Source of the DNA: Arthrobacter_H rhombi
GTDB lineage: Bacteria; Actinomycetota; Actinomycetes; Actinomycetales; Micrococcaceae
Assembly (NCBI RefSeq): GCF_039526245.1
Contig: NZ_BAAAIV010000025.1
Span: forward strand, 186,001 to 250,000
DNA length: 64,000 nt
Reading direction: 5' to 3'
A program made the translations under genes and the position numbers. Each line of letters opens with the position of its first letter. Position 1 is the stretch's first letter. Of the stretch, positions 1 through 7,247 are shown in pieces. The notes beneath the pieces are model-generated. The model was given only the letters and a program-made list of their open reading frames with translations, searched no databases and was not told the origin of the DNA.

Positions 1-1404
1 GCGGGGCGGGGCGGCACGTCGAATGCCCTGGAACCGGCCACCGGTGACACGTTGGCCAGCTACGGTGTGGCCTCCCGCGATGACGTCCTCGATGCCTCCC
101 GGGCCGCAGCCGCAGCGCAACAGGAGTGGGCGTCCCGCAAGCCGGAGGAACGCGCGGCCATCCTGCGCCGTGCCGGGGCCCTGTGGGGGGAGCACGCCGC
201 CGAGCTGGACGAGTGGATCGTGAGGGAATCCGGGGGCATTCCCGCCAAGGCCGGCCTGGAAACCCATACGGCGGCCAACGAATGCTACGAGGCCTCGGCG
301 CTTCCCGGCCTGCCCGTCGGTGAGGTGCTCACCACCAATGAGGACCGCTGGTCCTTCGCCCGCCGCCGTCCCGCCGGAGTCGTCTCGGTCATCTCCCCGT
401 TCAACTTCCCGCTCATCCTCGGGATCCGCGCCGTCGCGCCGGCCCTGGCGCTGGGCAATGCCGTGCTCCTGAAGCCCGACCCGCGCACCACGGTCTGTGC
501 CGGGGTGTCGATCATGCGGGTCTTCGAGGAGGCGGGCCTGCCCCCGGGGCTGCTTTCCCTGCTGCCCGGTGGCGCCGACGTCGGTGCTGCCCTGGTCGAG
601 GCGCCCGAGGTGCGGGTCATCGCCTTCACCGGTTCCACTGCTGCCGGTCGGAAGATCGGCGAGTCGGCTGCCCGGCTGCTCAAGCGCGCCCACCTGGAAC
701 TGGGCGGGAACTCCGCGATGATCGTGCTGCCCGGGGCCGACCTGGCGAAAGCGGCCTCCGCCGCCGCGTTTGGTTCCTTCATGCACCAGGGCCAGATCTG
801 CATGGCCACCGGCCGGCACCTGGTGCACCAGGACCTCTATGAGGACTATGTTGCCGCCCTGGCCGAGAAGGCCCGGAACCTGCCCATGGGCGACCCGAAG
901 TCGGGCACCGTGGCGATCGGACCGGTCATCGACACCGGCCAGCTGGAACGGATCGACGGCCTCGTCCAAGCTGCGGTGGCCTCCGGCGCACGGCTGGCAG
1001 CCGGCGGATCGATCCGCGACGGCTTGTTCTACCACCCCACCGTGCTGGCCGACCTGACGGACGACCAGGACGCCTGGCGCGAGGAGATCTTCGGCCCCGT
1101 CGCCCCGGTCCGCAGCTTCTCCACCCTCGACGAGGCAGTGAAGCTGGCCAACGACAGCAGCTACGGGCTCTCCGTCTCGATCCTCGGCGACGTCGGCGAG
1201 GCGATGAAGCTGGCCGACCGGCTCGAGTCCGGCAAGGTCCACATCAACGAGCAGACCGTCTCGGACGAACCCAACTCCCCCTTCGGTGGGGTCAAGGACT
1301 CGGGCAATGGCGGGCGGATCGGCGGTGCGGCAGCGAACATGGAGGCCTTCACCGAGCTCCAATGGCTGACCATGCGACCGGAGATCGCCCCGTACCCGTT
1401 CTGA
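1..1404 (+). CDS. Aldehyde dehydrogenase, benzaldehyde/vanillin dehydrogenase-like (5' end outside window)
   Basis: NAD(P)-dependent oxidation of an aldehyde, probably aromatic, to the acid. The reading frame is open from base 1 and already encodes the family's N-terminal 'NPATG' region (here LEPATGDTLASYGVAS), so the gene starts upstream and an ATG at 52 is internal. Visible landmarks are the cofactor-binding stretch VISPFNFPLILGIRAVAPAL, the FTGST nucleotide loop, the general-base Glu in LELGGNS (codon 697-699), the catalytic Cys in GQICMATGR (codon 799-801) and the EEIFGPV and SPFGGVKDSG motifs near the C-terminus. The Q-I-C-M context resembles benzaldehyde and vanillin dehydrogenases more than betaine aldehyde dehydrogenases, but the substrate is inferred. 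It is unrelated to the betB gene at 55.5 kb. Confidence 0.9.
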   Translation, partial: AGRGGTSNALEPATGDTLASYGVASRDDVLDASRAAAAAQQEWASRKPEERAAILRRAGALWGEHAAELDEWIVRESGGIPAKAGLETHTAANECYEASALPGLPVGEVLTTNEDRWSFARRRPAGVVSVISPFNFPLILGIRAVAPALALGNAVLLKPDPRTTVCAGVSIMRVFEEAGLPPGLLSLLPGGADVGAALVEAPEVRVIAFTGSTAAGRKIGESAARLLKRAHLELGGNSAMIVLPGADLAKAASAAAFGSFMHQGQICMATGRHLVHQDLYEDYVAALAEKARNLPMGDPKSGTVAIGPVIDTGQLERIDGLVQAAVASGARLAAGGSIRDGLFYHPTVLADLTDDQDAWREEIFGPVAPVRSFSTLDEAVKLANDSSYGLSVSILGDVGEAMKLADRLESGKVHINEQTVSDEPNSPFGGVKDSGNGGRIGGAAANMEAFTELQWLTMRPEIAPYPF

Positions 1405-1500
1405 TCCCCGGCCGGCCCCGGCCCCGGCCGCCGCGGCCTCCGTGGCAGAATCAAGGTGCCCGCCACCCGCGCCCAGATGCCGTCAGGAGGCCATCGAGCG

Positions 1501-2706
1501 ATGGACGATCAGGGAGCCGTCCCCGTTGCCCGGCGACAGCTGGACATCGAGTCGCGCTCCATCTGGGCCGGTGTCGCCGCCGCGGTGGTCGCGGTCATCG
1601 TCGGGCTCATCGTCTTCCGCGGCTACCGTCCACCCCTGGCGGGGGACGGGTCGGTGGCAATCTACGCGTCCATCGTCGCCGGGGTCATGGCGGGTGCGGC
1701 CTTCGTCGCCGGGTACGTCCAGAACGTCAGGACGGTCCATCTCTGGCTCGGAGCCCGGCCCGTGGTGCGCCAAATCGTCGACGTCGCCGCCCTGCTCGTC
1801 GTCCATGCCTCCATTGCCACCATGTCGGCGCTCGTCCTCTTCCGGCTCTTCCAACAGGCGTTCTCCGGGCTGACCGTCGACCCGGTGGCAGGCACCGTCA
1901 TGCTGGCGGTCTCCGCGGGCGTCGCCGGCTACTTCGGCTACACCTCCGGAGCCCGCATCACCGCCGTGGCCCTGTCCGTCATGCTGGCCGTCTTCATGGC
2001 TTCCGGGATGCTCGTGAGCATGCTCTACGCGGAGAACCCGCTGTGGTGGCACTCGATGTTCAGCGAGCTCGGCACCGGGCAGGCGGGGCTGACCTCCTTC
2101 TGGACGTTCAACACGACGATCACCACCTCGGGGATCATCCTGACGACCCTCTCGGCCTTCATCACCCGCGATCTCAAACGCTGGGCCGACGTGGTCGCCA
2201 TCCGCCAGCACGACGCCGGTGCCTCCGGCCGCCGGCACCGGAACCCGGGAGGCAGGTTCCTGCGTCCCCGTCCGGCGGTCATCCGTGCGTGCCTGGTGAT
2301 CGGTGGCATCTGCATGGTCGGGATCGGCCTGTTCCCGGTCAACACGTTCGAGCGGATCCACACCTCGTTCGTGCAGGTTCTCGCCGTCGCCCTGGTGGTC
2401 TTGTTGGCCGGCGTTCCGCTCTGGCTGCCGGGCTTCCCGAAGGCCTTTTTCCTGCTCACGTATATGTCGGTGGCCGCGCTCATCGCCGCGGCCCTGCTAT
2501 GGCGTCCCGTGCAGTACTACAACCTCACCGCGCTCGAGCTCGCGGCGGCCGGGATCGTGTTCGCCTGGCTGGTCGTTTTCATCCGTAACACGACGGCCGT
2601 GGTGGCCGCCGCAGGAGTCGCCCCAGCGGTCCCGGGGCTCCCCGCAGGGGTTTCAGCTGCCCCGGAAGGCCCCGAAGAAGCCCCCGGTAATATAACGAAA
2701 CGGTAA
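1501..2706 (+). CDS. DUF998-like multi-pass membrane protein
   Basis: Integral membrane protein of unknown function, 401 aa, with about nine or ten hydrophobic segments. The segment WWHSMFSELGTGQAGLTSFW resembles the His/Phe-Ser-x-Leu-Gly motif of DUF998 proteins, which are usually only about 200 aa, so this one may be a duplicated or extended form. An Arg-rich cytoplasmic loop (about residues 220-260) separates the two halves, and the C-terminus is Pro/Ala/Glu-rich. The start at 1501 is chosen because AGGAGG at 1485-1490 lies 10 nt upstream; an ATG-type start at 1456 has no such site. The gene stands alone between the aldehyde dehydrogenase and ectA. Family assignment is tentative. Confidence 0.7.
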   Translation: MDDQGAVPVARRQLDIESRSIWAGVAAAVVAVIVGLIVFRGYRPPLAGDGSVAIYASIVAGVMAGAAFVAGYVQNVRTVHLWLGARPVVRQIVDVAALLVVHASIATMSALVLFRLFQQAFSGLTVDPVAGTVMLAVSAGVAGYFGYTSGARITAVALSVMLAVFMASGMLVSMLYAENPLWWHSMFSELGTGQAGLTSFWTFNTTITTSGIILTTLSAFITRDLKRWADVVAIRQHDAGASGRRHRNPGGRFLRPRPAVIRACLVIGGICMVGIGLFPVNTFERIHTSFVQVLAVALVVLLAGVPLWLPGFPKAFFLLTYMSVAALIAAALLWRPVQYYNLTALELAAAGIVFAWLVVFIRNTTAVVAAAGVAPAVPGLPAGVSAAPEGPEEAPGNITKR

Positions 2707-2815
2707 CGATAGGCAGTCGGGGAACACGCCCGAGCGTGATCGGCGGCATCCCTTGGCATCTTTGGGATCCCTCCGAATGGGCCGACGTCGGCGAAAGTGT
2801 CCTCTTGGGGGGATT

Positions 2816-2836
2816 GGGTGTCAAATCCCCACACCC
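2816..2836. promoter_or_regulatory. Inverted repeat upstream of ectA
   Basis: GGGTGT (2816-2821) and ACACCC (2831-2836) form a perfect 6-bp inverted repeat with a 9-nt spacer, 40 bp upstream of the ectA start. It could be an operator or the base of a leader hairpin for osmotic control of the ect cluster. No convincing -35/-10 pair was assigned here; TTGATC at 2841 is a weak -35 candidate. Confidence 0.3.
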
Positions 2837-2875
2837 TGGGTTGATCGAAAATCTCAGCACGTTACGTTGGTGGGG

Positions 2876-3424
2876 ATGGAAAATGAACTCGTAAACACCA
2901 AGTCCGAGGCTACATTTCGCCACCCAGTCACCGAAGATGGAGCCGCCATGTGGAACATGGCGAAGGATTCCGAGGTGCTGGATCTCAACTCGTCCTACTC
3001 CTACCTGCTGTGGGGTCGTGACTTCGCGCAGAGCTCGATCATGGCCGAGGTCGACGGCCGCGCCGCCGGCTACGTCACCGGCTACATGCGCCCCGACGAA
3101 CCCGGCACGCTGATGATCTGGCAGGTCTGCGTCGGCGCCGACTTCCAGAAGCGCGGCCTGGCGGCCGCCATGCTCGATGAACTCGCCGCACGCACCAACG
3201 CCGATCGGCTGGAGACCACGATCACCGCGGACAACGCGGCATCGAACCGGCTGTTCCAGCGCTTCGCCGAACGCCACGAGGCCGACTGCGAGCGTGAACC
3301 GCTCTTCACCACGGCGATGTACCCGGACGGGCACGACACCGAGTACCTGTACCGGATCGCCCCGCTGGGCCTGGATGCCGACCTGCGCTCGCTGAACCTC
3401 GCGTCCAGCCGCTCCGAGTCCTAG
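2876..3424 (+). CDS. ectA: L-2,4-diaminobutyrate acetyltransferase EctA
   Basis: Second step of ectoine synthesis: N-gamma-acetylation of L-2,4-diaminobutyrate with acetyl-CoA, in the cytoplasm. The 182-aa protein is a GNAT-fold acetyltransferase. The acetyl-CoA-binding motif is visible as VGADFQKRGLAAAMLDEL (about residues 84-101), followed by the EctA-typical ETTITADNAASNRLFQRFA and a C-terminal DTEYLYRI. The start at 2876 gives the usual EctA length; upstream in-frame ATGs would add a low-complexity, non-conserved 41 residues. It is first in ectABCD, with ectB 83 bp downstream, so expression is probably from a promoter in 2707-2875. Assignment is secure from sequence and gene order. Confidence 0.96.
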   Translation: MENELVNTKSEATFRHPVTEDGAAMWNMAKDSEVLDLNSSYSYLLWGRDFAQSSIMAEVDGRAAGYVTGYMRPDEPGTLMIWQVCVGADFQKRGLAAAMLDELAARTNADRLETTITADNAASNRLFQRFAERHEADCEREPLFTTAMYPDGHDTEYLYRIAPLGLDADLRSLNLASSRSES

Positions 3425-3444
3425 CTCCTCCACATTTCGACGTC

Positions 3445-3463
3445 GGGGCCACATCTGTGCCCC
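3445..3463 (+). other. Hairpin in ectA-ectB gap
   Basis: GGGG (3445-3448) plus CACA (3450-3453) can pair with TGTG (3456-3459) plus CCCC (3460-3463), with one bulged C. It has no T-tract, so an mRNA-stability or processing element is more likely than a terminator. It is one of a series of intercistronic hairpins in this cluster. Confidence 0.3.
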
Positions 3464-3507
3464 CTGCCGTCTTCACGCCTGTCATCGCGCCTACGAAGGG
3501 AATGACC

Positions 3508-4776
3508 ATGACTGACATTTTTGAAACGCTCGAATCCGAGGTCCGCGGCTACAGCCGCAGCTGGCCCGCCGTCTTCACCCACGCCTCCGGAGCCATCCAG
3601 ACCGCCGAGGACGGCACGGAGTACATCGACTTCTTCGCCGGTGCCGGTGCGCTGAACTACGGCCACAACAACCCGGCCCTGACCGCCCCGCTGATGGACT
3701 ACCTGGCCAGCGGCGCCGTCGTGCACTCGCTGGACATGATGACCCCGGCCAAGCGGGAGTTCCTGGAGACCTTCCAGGAACTGATCCTCAAGCCGCGGAA
3801 CCTGGACTACAAGGTCATGTTCCCCGGCCCCACGGGGACCAACACGGTCGAGGCCGCGCTCAAGCTGGCCCGCAAGGTCACCGGGCGCCAGAACATCATC
3901 TCGTTCACCAACGCCTTCCACGGCATGACCCTGGGCTCGCTCTCGGTGACCGGCAACGCCATGAAGCGCCAAGGCGCCGGTGTCCCGCTGGGCAACACGT
4001 CCAAGATGCCCTATGACAACTACCTGGAGGGCGCCGGCTCCGATCTGGCCTTCCTGGAGCGCTCGCTCGAGGACACGAGCTCGGGCATCGACAAGCCCGC
4101 CGCCGTCATCGTCGAAACGGTGCAGGGTGAAGGCGGCCTGCGTGCCGCCCGTGCCGAGTGGCTGCGCAACCTCGCGGCGCTGCTCAAGCGCCACGACGTC
4201 CTGCTGATCGTCGACGATGTGCAGGCCGGCTGCGGCCGCACGGGCACGTTCTTCAGCTTCGAGGAGGCGGGCATCGAGCCGGACATCGTGTGCGTGTCCA
4301 AGTCGATCTCCGGCTACGGCCTGCCGATGGCCCTGACCCTGTTCCGCCGCGAACTGGATGTGTGGGGCGCCGGGGAGCACAACGGCACGTTCCGCGGCCA
4401 CAACCCGGCGTTCGTCACCGCGACGGCGGCCCTGAAGAAGTACTGGGCCACCGACGACTTCCAGAACGAGCTGGCCTCCACCATCGCCGCGCTGCACCAG
4501 GGCCTGGCCGATATCGCCGGTCTGGTCGACGGCGCCGAGATCCGCGGCCGCGGCATGCTCGCCGGCGTCGTCTTCCCCGACAAGGACACCGCCTCGAAGG
4601 TGGCTGCGGAGGCCTTCGCCCACGGCGTCCTCGTGGAGACCTCCGGCTCGGAGGACGAGGTCCTGAAGGTCATGCCGCCGCTGACCATCACCGACGACGT
4701 GCTCCAGCGTGGCCTGGCGGTCATCATCGATGCCGTGCGCACCGTCACCGGAGCACCCGCGCTGGCCGCCGTCTAG
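3508..4776 (+). CDS. ectB: Diaminobutyrate-2-oxoglutarate transaminase EctB
   Basis: First step of the ectoine pathway: PLP-dependent transfer of an amino group from glutamate to L-aspartate-4-semialdehyde, giving L-2,4-diaminobutyrate. The 422-aa class III aminotransferase begins MTDIFETLESEVRGYSRSW, the characteristic EctB N-terminus. It carries the phosphate-binding GPTGTNTVEAALKLARK, the PLP-contacting Asp in IVDDVQAGCGRTG, and the Schiff-base lysine at K265 in CVSKSISGYG. The start at 3508 is preferred over ATG 3502 because GAAGGG (3495-3500) sits 7 nt upstream of it. It lies between ectA and ectC and is transcribed with them. Confidence 0.96.
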   Translation: MTDIFETLESEVRGYSRSWPAVFTHASGAIQTAEDGTEYIDFFAGAGALNYGHNNPALTAPLMDYLASGAVVHSLDMMTPAKREFLETFQELILKPRNLDYKVMFPGPTGTNTVEAALKLARKVTGRQNIISFTNAFHGMTLGSLSVTGNAMKRQGAGVPLGNTSKMPYDNYLEGAGSDLAFLERSLEDTSSGIDKPAAVIVETVQGEGGLRAARAEWLRNLAALLKRHDVLLIVDDVQAGCGRTGTFFSFEEAGIEPDIVCVSKSISGYGLPMALTLFRRELDVWGAGEHNGTFRGHNPAFVTATAALKKYWATDDFQNELASTIAALHQGLADIAGLVDGAEIRGRGMLAGVVFPDKDTASKVAAEAFAHGVLVETSGSEDEVLKVMPPLTITDDVLQRGLAVIIDAVRTVTGAPALAAV

Positions 4777-4793
4777 GCCAGCCCCCAGATTCC

Positions 4794-4827
4794 ATCCCGG
4801 GGCAATGCCAACCCATTGCCCCGGGAT
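4794..4827 (+). other. Perfect 14-bp hairpin in ectB-ectC gap
   Basis: ATCCCGGGGCAATG (4794-4807) pairs perfectly with CATTGCCCCGGGAT (4814-4827) around a 6-nt loop. No T-run follows, and ectC starts 57 nt later, so this may be a partial terminator or an mRNA-stabilising stem that sets the ectAB:ectC ratio. Confidence 0.55.
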
Positions 4828-4884
4828 GAATGACCAGGGCGCCCGACAGGGTGCCGTCAACCAGATGAATTCCCAGGAGGAACC

Positions 4885-5286
4885 ATGCAGGTAGTGAACC
4901 TGAACGACCTGAACGAGACCGAGCGCGACATCAAGTCCGAGACCTGGCGCAGCCGCCGCATGGTGCTGGCCCGCGAGGGCGTCGGCTTCTCGTTCCACGA
5001 CACCGTGATCTACGCCGGCACCACCTCGACGTTCCACTACGCGAACCACATCGAGGCCGTGTACATCGTCCAGGGCGAAGGCACGCTGACCAACGAGGTG
5101 ACCGGCGAGGTCCACGAGATCGGCGACGGCACCATGTACCTGCTGGACGGCAACGAGAAGCACACCGTGCGCGCCACCACCGAGCTGCGCATGGCCTGCG
5201 TCTTCAACCCGCCGGTGACCGGCCGCGAAGTCCACGACGAGAACGGCGTGTACCCGCTGGTCGTCGAGGAGCCCGCCCAGGCCTAA
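4885..5286 (+). CDS. ectC: L-ectoine synthase EctC
   Basis: Cyclisation of N-gamma-acetyl-L-2,4-diaminobutyrate to ectoine by water elimination, in the cytoplasm. The 133-aa protein is the usual EctC length and a cupin fold. The N-terminus MQVVNLNDLNETERDIKS, the cupin core HYANHIEAVYIVQGEGTL and the later DGTMYLLDGNEKHTVRA contain the Tyr, Glu and His residues that bind metal and substrate in studied EctC enzymes. AGGAGG at 4875-4880 lies 4 nt before the ATG. It follows ectB after a strong hairpin and precedes ectD by about 150 bp. Confidence 0.97.
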   Translation: MQVVNLNDLNETERDIKSETWRSRRMVLAREGVGFSFHDTVIYAGTTSTFHYANHIEAVYIVQGEGTLTNEVTGEVHEIGDGTMYLLDGNEKHTVRATTELRMACVFNPPVTGREVHDENGVYPLVVEEPAQA

Positions 5287-5311
5287 GGCCCCGGCACCAA
5301 CAGCTTGCGCG

Positions 5312-5345
5312 AAGCGCGGCTCGGACTTCGGTCCGGGCCGCGCTT
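5312..5345 (+). terminator. Hairpin between ectC and ectD (terminator or attenuator)
   Basis: AAGCGCGGC (5312-5320) pairs perfectly with GCCGCGCTT (5337-5345); the interior can pair further through TCGGA/TCCGG. Only a short T-run (TTT) follows. Its position suggests partial termination after ectABC, so that ectD is expressed at a lower or separately controlled level. Confidence 0.5.
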
Positions 5346-5438
5346 TGGCATATCCCCGGCCGAACGCCTTGTCCGGCCGACGTATCCAGCCGCGGGGCAC
5401 TGCGGTCCCGGCGGCAGACCATCGAGGAGGAGATGGAC

Positions 5439-6338
5439 ATGACGGAAACCTTTCGTCGCCAGAGTGACCAGTATCCAACGCGAACGGACGACGACGTCCG
5501 GGTGATCGACCGCCAGGGCCCGGTGGTCTGGGGTGGACCGGAGGATGGCCCCCTCGACGCGGCCACCCTGGCCGGCTTCGACGCCAACGGCTACCTCACC
5601 ATCGACCAACTCGTCGGCGATGATGAGCTTCAGGAGCTGCGGGCCGAGCTGCGCCGCCTCTCGGAGGACCCGGTGGTGCGCGCCGACGAGGCAACCATCG
5701 TGGAAGCCTCCTCGCAGGAAGTCCGTTCGGTCTTCGACATCCACCGCACCAGCGAGGTGTTCCAGAAGATCGCCCACGACCCGCGCGTCGTCGGCCGCGC
5801 CCGGCAGATCCTCGGCTCGGACGTCTACATCCACCAGTCGCGGGTCAACTTCAAGCCCGGATTCGAGGGCAAGGAGTTCGCTTGGCACTCCGACTTCGAG
5901 ACCTGGCACGCCGAGGACGGCATGCCCGCCCCGCGTGCGGTGAGCATCTCGATCTCGTTGACGGACAACCACTCCTTCAACGGGCCGCTGATGATCATGC
6001 CCGGAACCCACCGCAAATACGTCTCGTGCGACGGCGCCACCCCGGAGGCCAACTACAAGAAGTCGCTCATCATGCAGGGCGCCGGTGTTCCCGACAAGGA
6101 GACGCTGACCCGCTTCGCCGACGAGCACGGCATCGACGTCCTCGAGGGCAAGGCCGGAGGCGCCATCATGTTCGACTCGAACTGCATGCACGCCTCCAAC
6201 GGCAACGTCACCCCGTTTGCCCGCTCGAACGTGTTCATCGTCTTCAACTCGGTCGAGAACACACTGGTCGAGCCATTCGCGGCGGCCGGGCGCCGCCCGG
6301 ACTTCGCCGGATCGCGGGACTTCACCCCCGCCGGCTGA
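5439..6338 (+). CDS. ectD: Ectoine 5-hydroxylase EctD
   Basis: Fe(II)/2-oxoglutarate-dependent hydroxylation of ectoine to 5-hydroxyectoine. The 299-aa protein belongs to the PhyH-like dioxygenases. The iron-binding triad is visible as H150 and D152 in FAWHSDFETWH and H251 in SNCMHASNGN, matching the H-x-D...H pattern of EctD; the EctD signature runs through this first segment and QSRVNFKPGFEG before it. The start at 5439 places GAGGAGG (5424-5430) 8 nt upstream, whereas the ATG at 5433 would leave only 2 nt. Its presence means the organism can make hydroxyectoine, which is linked to heat and desiccation protection in other bacteria. Confidence 0.96.
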   Translation: MTETFRRQSDQYPTRTDDDVRVIDRQGPVVWGGPEDGPLDAATLAGFDANGYLTIDQLVGDDELQELRAELRRLSEDPVVRADEATIVEASSQEVRSVFDIHRTSEVFQKIAHDPRVVGRARQILGSDVYIHQSRVNFKPGFEGKEFAWHSDFETWHAEDGMPAPRAVSISISLTDNHSFNGPLMIMPGTHRKYVSCDGATPEANYKKSLIMQGAGVPDKETLTRFADEHGIDVLEGKAGGAIMFDSNCMHASNGNVTPFARSNVFIVFNSVENTLVEPFAAAGRRPDFAGSRDFTPAG

Positions 6339-6361
6339 CGGACACTAAAAACAGAGTACGA

Positions 6362-6392
6362 CGGCGGCTGGAACCTCTGGTTCCGGCCGCCG
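6362..6392. terminator. Bidirectional terminator between ectD and the convergent glycosylase gene
   Basis: CGGCGGC (6362-6368) and GGAACC (6370-6375) pair with GGTTCC (6379-6384) and GCCGCCG (6386-6392), with T6369/G6385 as a wobble pair: a 14-bp stem with a TCT loop. It lies between two convergent genes, so it can end both transcripts. Confidence 0.7.
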
Positions 6393-6407
6393 GTCCTGTA
6401 GGGGGTG

Positions 6408-6857
6408 CTACCCCTCCGCAGAGACGACTTCCCATGGTTCCACCGGGCCGGGCACCGCCAGGAACAACGGATGGGTCTCCGGCGGTTCCGGTGCGGCCGG
6501 TACCGCGGCGACCAGGTCAGGGGCGCGGGCGGCCAGTTTGGCCAGCAGGTGCTCCCGTTCATGGTCCAGCTGGCCCGTGGTCACGGCCAGGTGCTGCAAC
6601 TCTGCTGTCGGCGCTCGCAGGACGAGCGCCCGATTGAACCGATAACCGCGGGCATCGGCCTCGAGCGCGAGCCCCTCCAGATATGCGCCGATGAGAACCA
6701 GAGGGTCGTCGCCGGCGCGGAAGCGCTCCAGCTGGGGGTGGTTGCGGTAGCCCGTCGTTTTTCCGTCCAGGACCTTCTGCGCCAGCAGGGTCTCCCGCCA
6801 GCAGGCCACGAGCCCCTTGGCGTCGAGGTATCGGGGGTGCAGGGACCAGATGCGCAT
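6408..6857 (-). CDS. Pyrimidine dimer DNA glycosylase / endonuclease V (DenV) family protein
   Basis: Small DNA-repair enzyme of the T4 endonuclease V-like family, expected to cut the N-glycosyl bond at UV-induced cyclobutane pyrimidine dimers and nick the AP site. The 149-aa protein starts MRIWSLHPRYLDAKGLVACW, the family hallmark, followed by RETLLAQKVL and TTGYRNHPQLERF. The Thr/Ser-type N-terminal nucleophile of T4 EndoV is not conserved in this position in bacterial relatives, so exact chemistry is not provable here. A Pro/Ala-rich tail follows residue 110. It converges on ectD across a strong terminator and is a single gene. Confidence 0.85.
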   Translation of the reverse strand: MRIWSLHPRYLDAKGLVACWRETLLAQKVLDGKTTGYRNHPQLERFRAGDDPLVLIGAYLEGLALEADARGYRFNRALVLRAPTAELQHLAVTTGQLDHEREHLLAKLAARAPDLVAAVPAAPEPPETHPLFLAVPGPVEPWEVVSAEG

Positions 6858-6895
6858 GGGCCATGGTAACTGGCCTGCTGCGCGACATCAGGGAG

Positions 6896-6911
6896 CGGAA
6901 AAATTGTTCCG
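6896..6911. promoter_or_regulatory. Candidate HipB operator 1 (CGGAA-N6-TTCCG)
   Basis: CGGAA-AAATTG-TTCCG at 6896-6911 is a 16-bp inverted repeat upstream of hipB. A second copy with the same arms and the same ATTG before the right arm lies at 7017-7032. Paired, spaced palindromes upstream of hipBA are how HipB autorepresses in characterised systems. Confidence 0.55.
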
Positions 6912-7016
6912 ATCAGGCGAGTTTGCGGCCCTCCTGCGATCCGCGAGCTACGAAACGGATGTATCTTGCCGAATCGGTGTGGAGCAGTCATGATGAAGTG
7001 AGATTCGAACAGTTTC

Positions 7017-7032
7017 GGAAGTATTGTTCCGC
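7017..7032. promoter_or_regulatory. Candidate HipB operator 2 (CGGAA-N6-TTCCG)
   Basis: CGGAA-GTATTG-TTCCG at 7017-7032 lies just upstream of the hipB ribosome-binding site (GGAGG, 7037-7041). It shares 9 contiguous bases (ATTGTTCCG) and both arms with the copy at 6896-6911, 121 bp away start to start, so looping by HipB-HipA complexes is possible. Confidence 0.55.
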
Positions 7033-7046
7033 GCACGGAGGATGTA

Positions 7047-7247
7047 GTGGTGAGTGACGCAAGAGCCGTGGGACAAGCCATCCGGGAGGCCCGGAGGGAG
7101 TCCGGTTTGACGCAGGCGCAGCTTGGAGAACTCGTGGGCCTCTCGGATCGTACGGTGCGCGAAATCGAAAAGGGCAGTGGCGGTTCAAGCTTCGGTGCCG
7201 TATCGACAGCCGCCAACGCCCTCGGTCTACGCATTACGGCCTCGTGA
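7047..7247 (+). CDS. hipB: HipB-like antitoxin, XRE-family helix-turn-helix
   Basis: DNA-binding antitoxin expected to repress the hipBA promoter and neutralise the HipA kinase. The 66-aa protein is almost entirely one XRE HTH domain: AIREARRESGLTQAQLGELV, then the recognition region GLSDRTVREIEKG, then ALGLRI. It is shorter than E. coli HipB (88 aa) and lacks its C-terminal tail. It starts at GTG 7047 or GTG 7050; the latter has the better spacing (8 nt) from GGAGG at 7037-7041. Its stop overlaps the hipA start, showing translational coupling. Two matching palindromes upstream are likely autoregulatory sites. Confidence 0.88.
   Translation: MVSDARAVGQAIREARRESGLTQAQLGELVGLSDRTVREIEKGSGGSSFGAVSTAANALGLRITAS

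Noticed and set aside
1483..2361. 292-aa minus-strand frame opposite the DUF998-like gene
   Set aside because: Asp/Arg/Gly/His-rich translation without motifs, typical of the antisense frame in GC-rich genes; the plus-strand gene has membrane helices and a good ribosome-binding site.
3421..5478. 685-aa minus-strand frame across ectB and ectC
   Set aside because: It spans two well-identified genes and an intergenic hairpin, and reads as a GC-rich antisense shadow.
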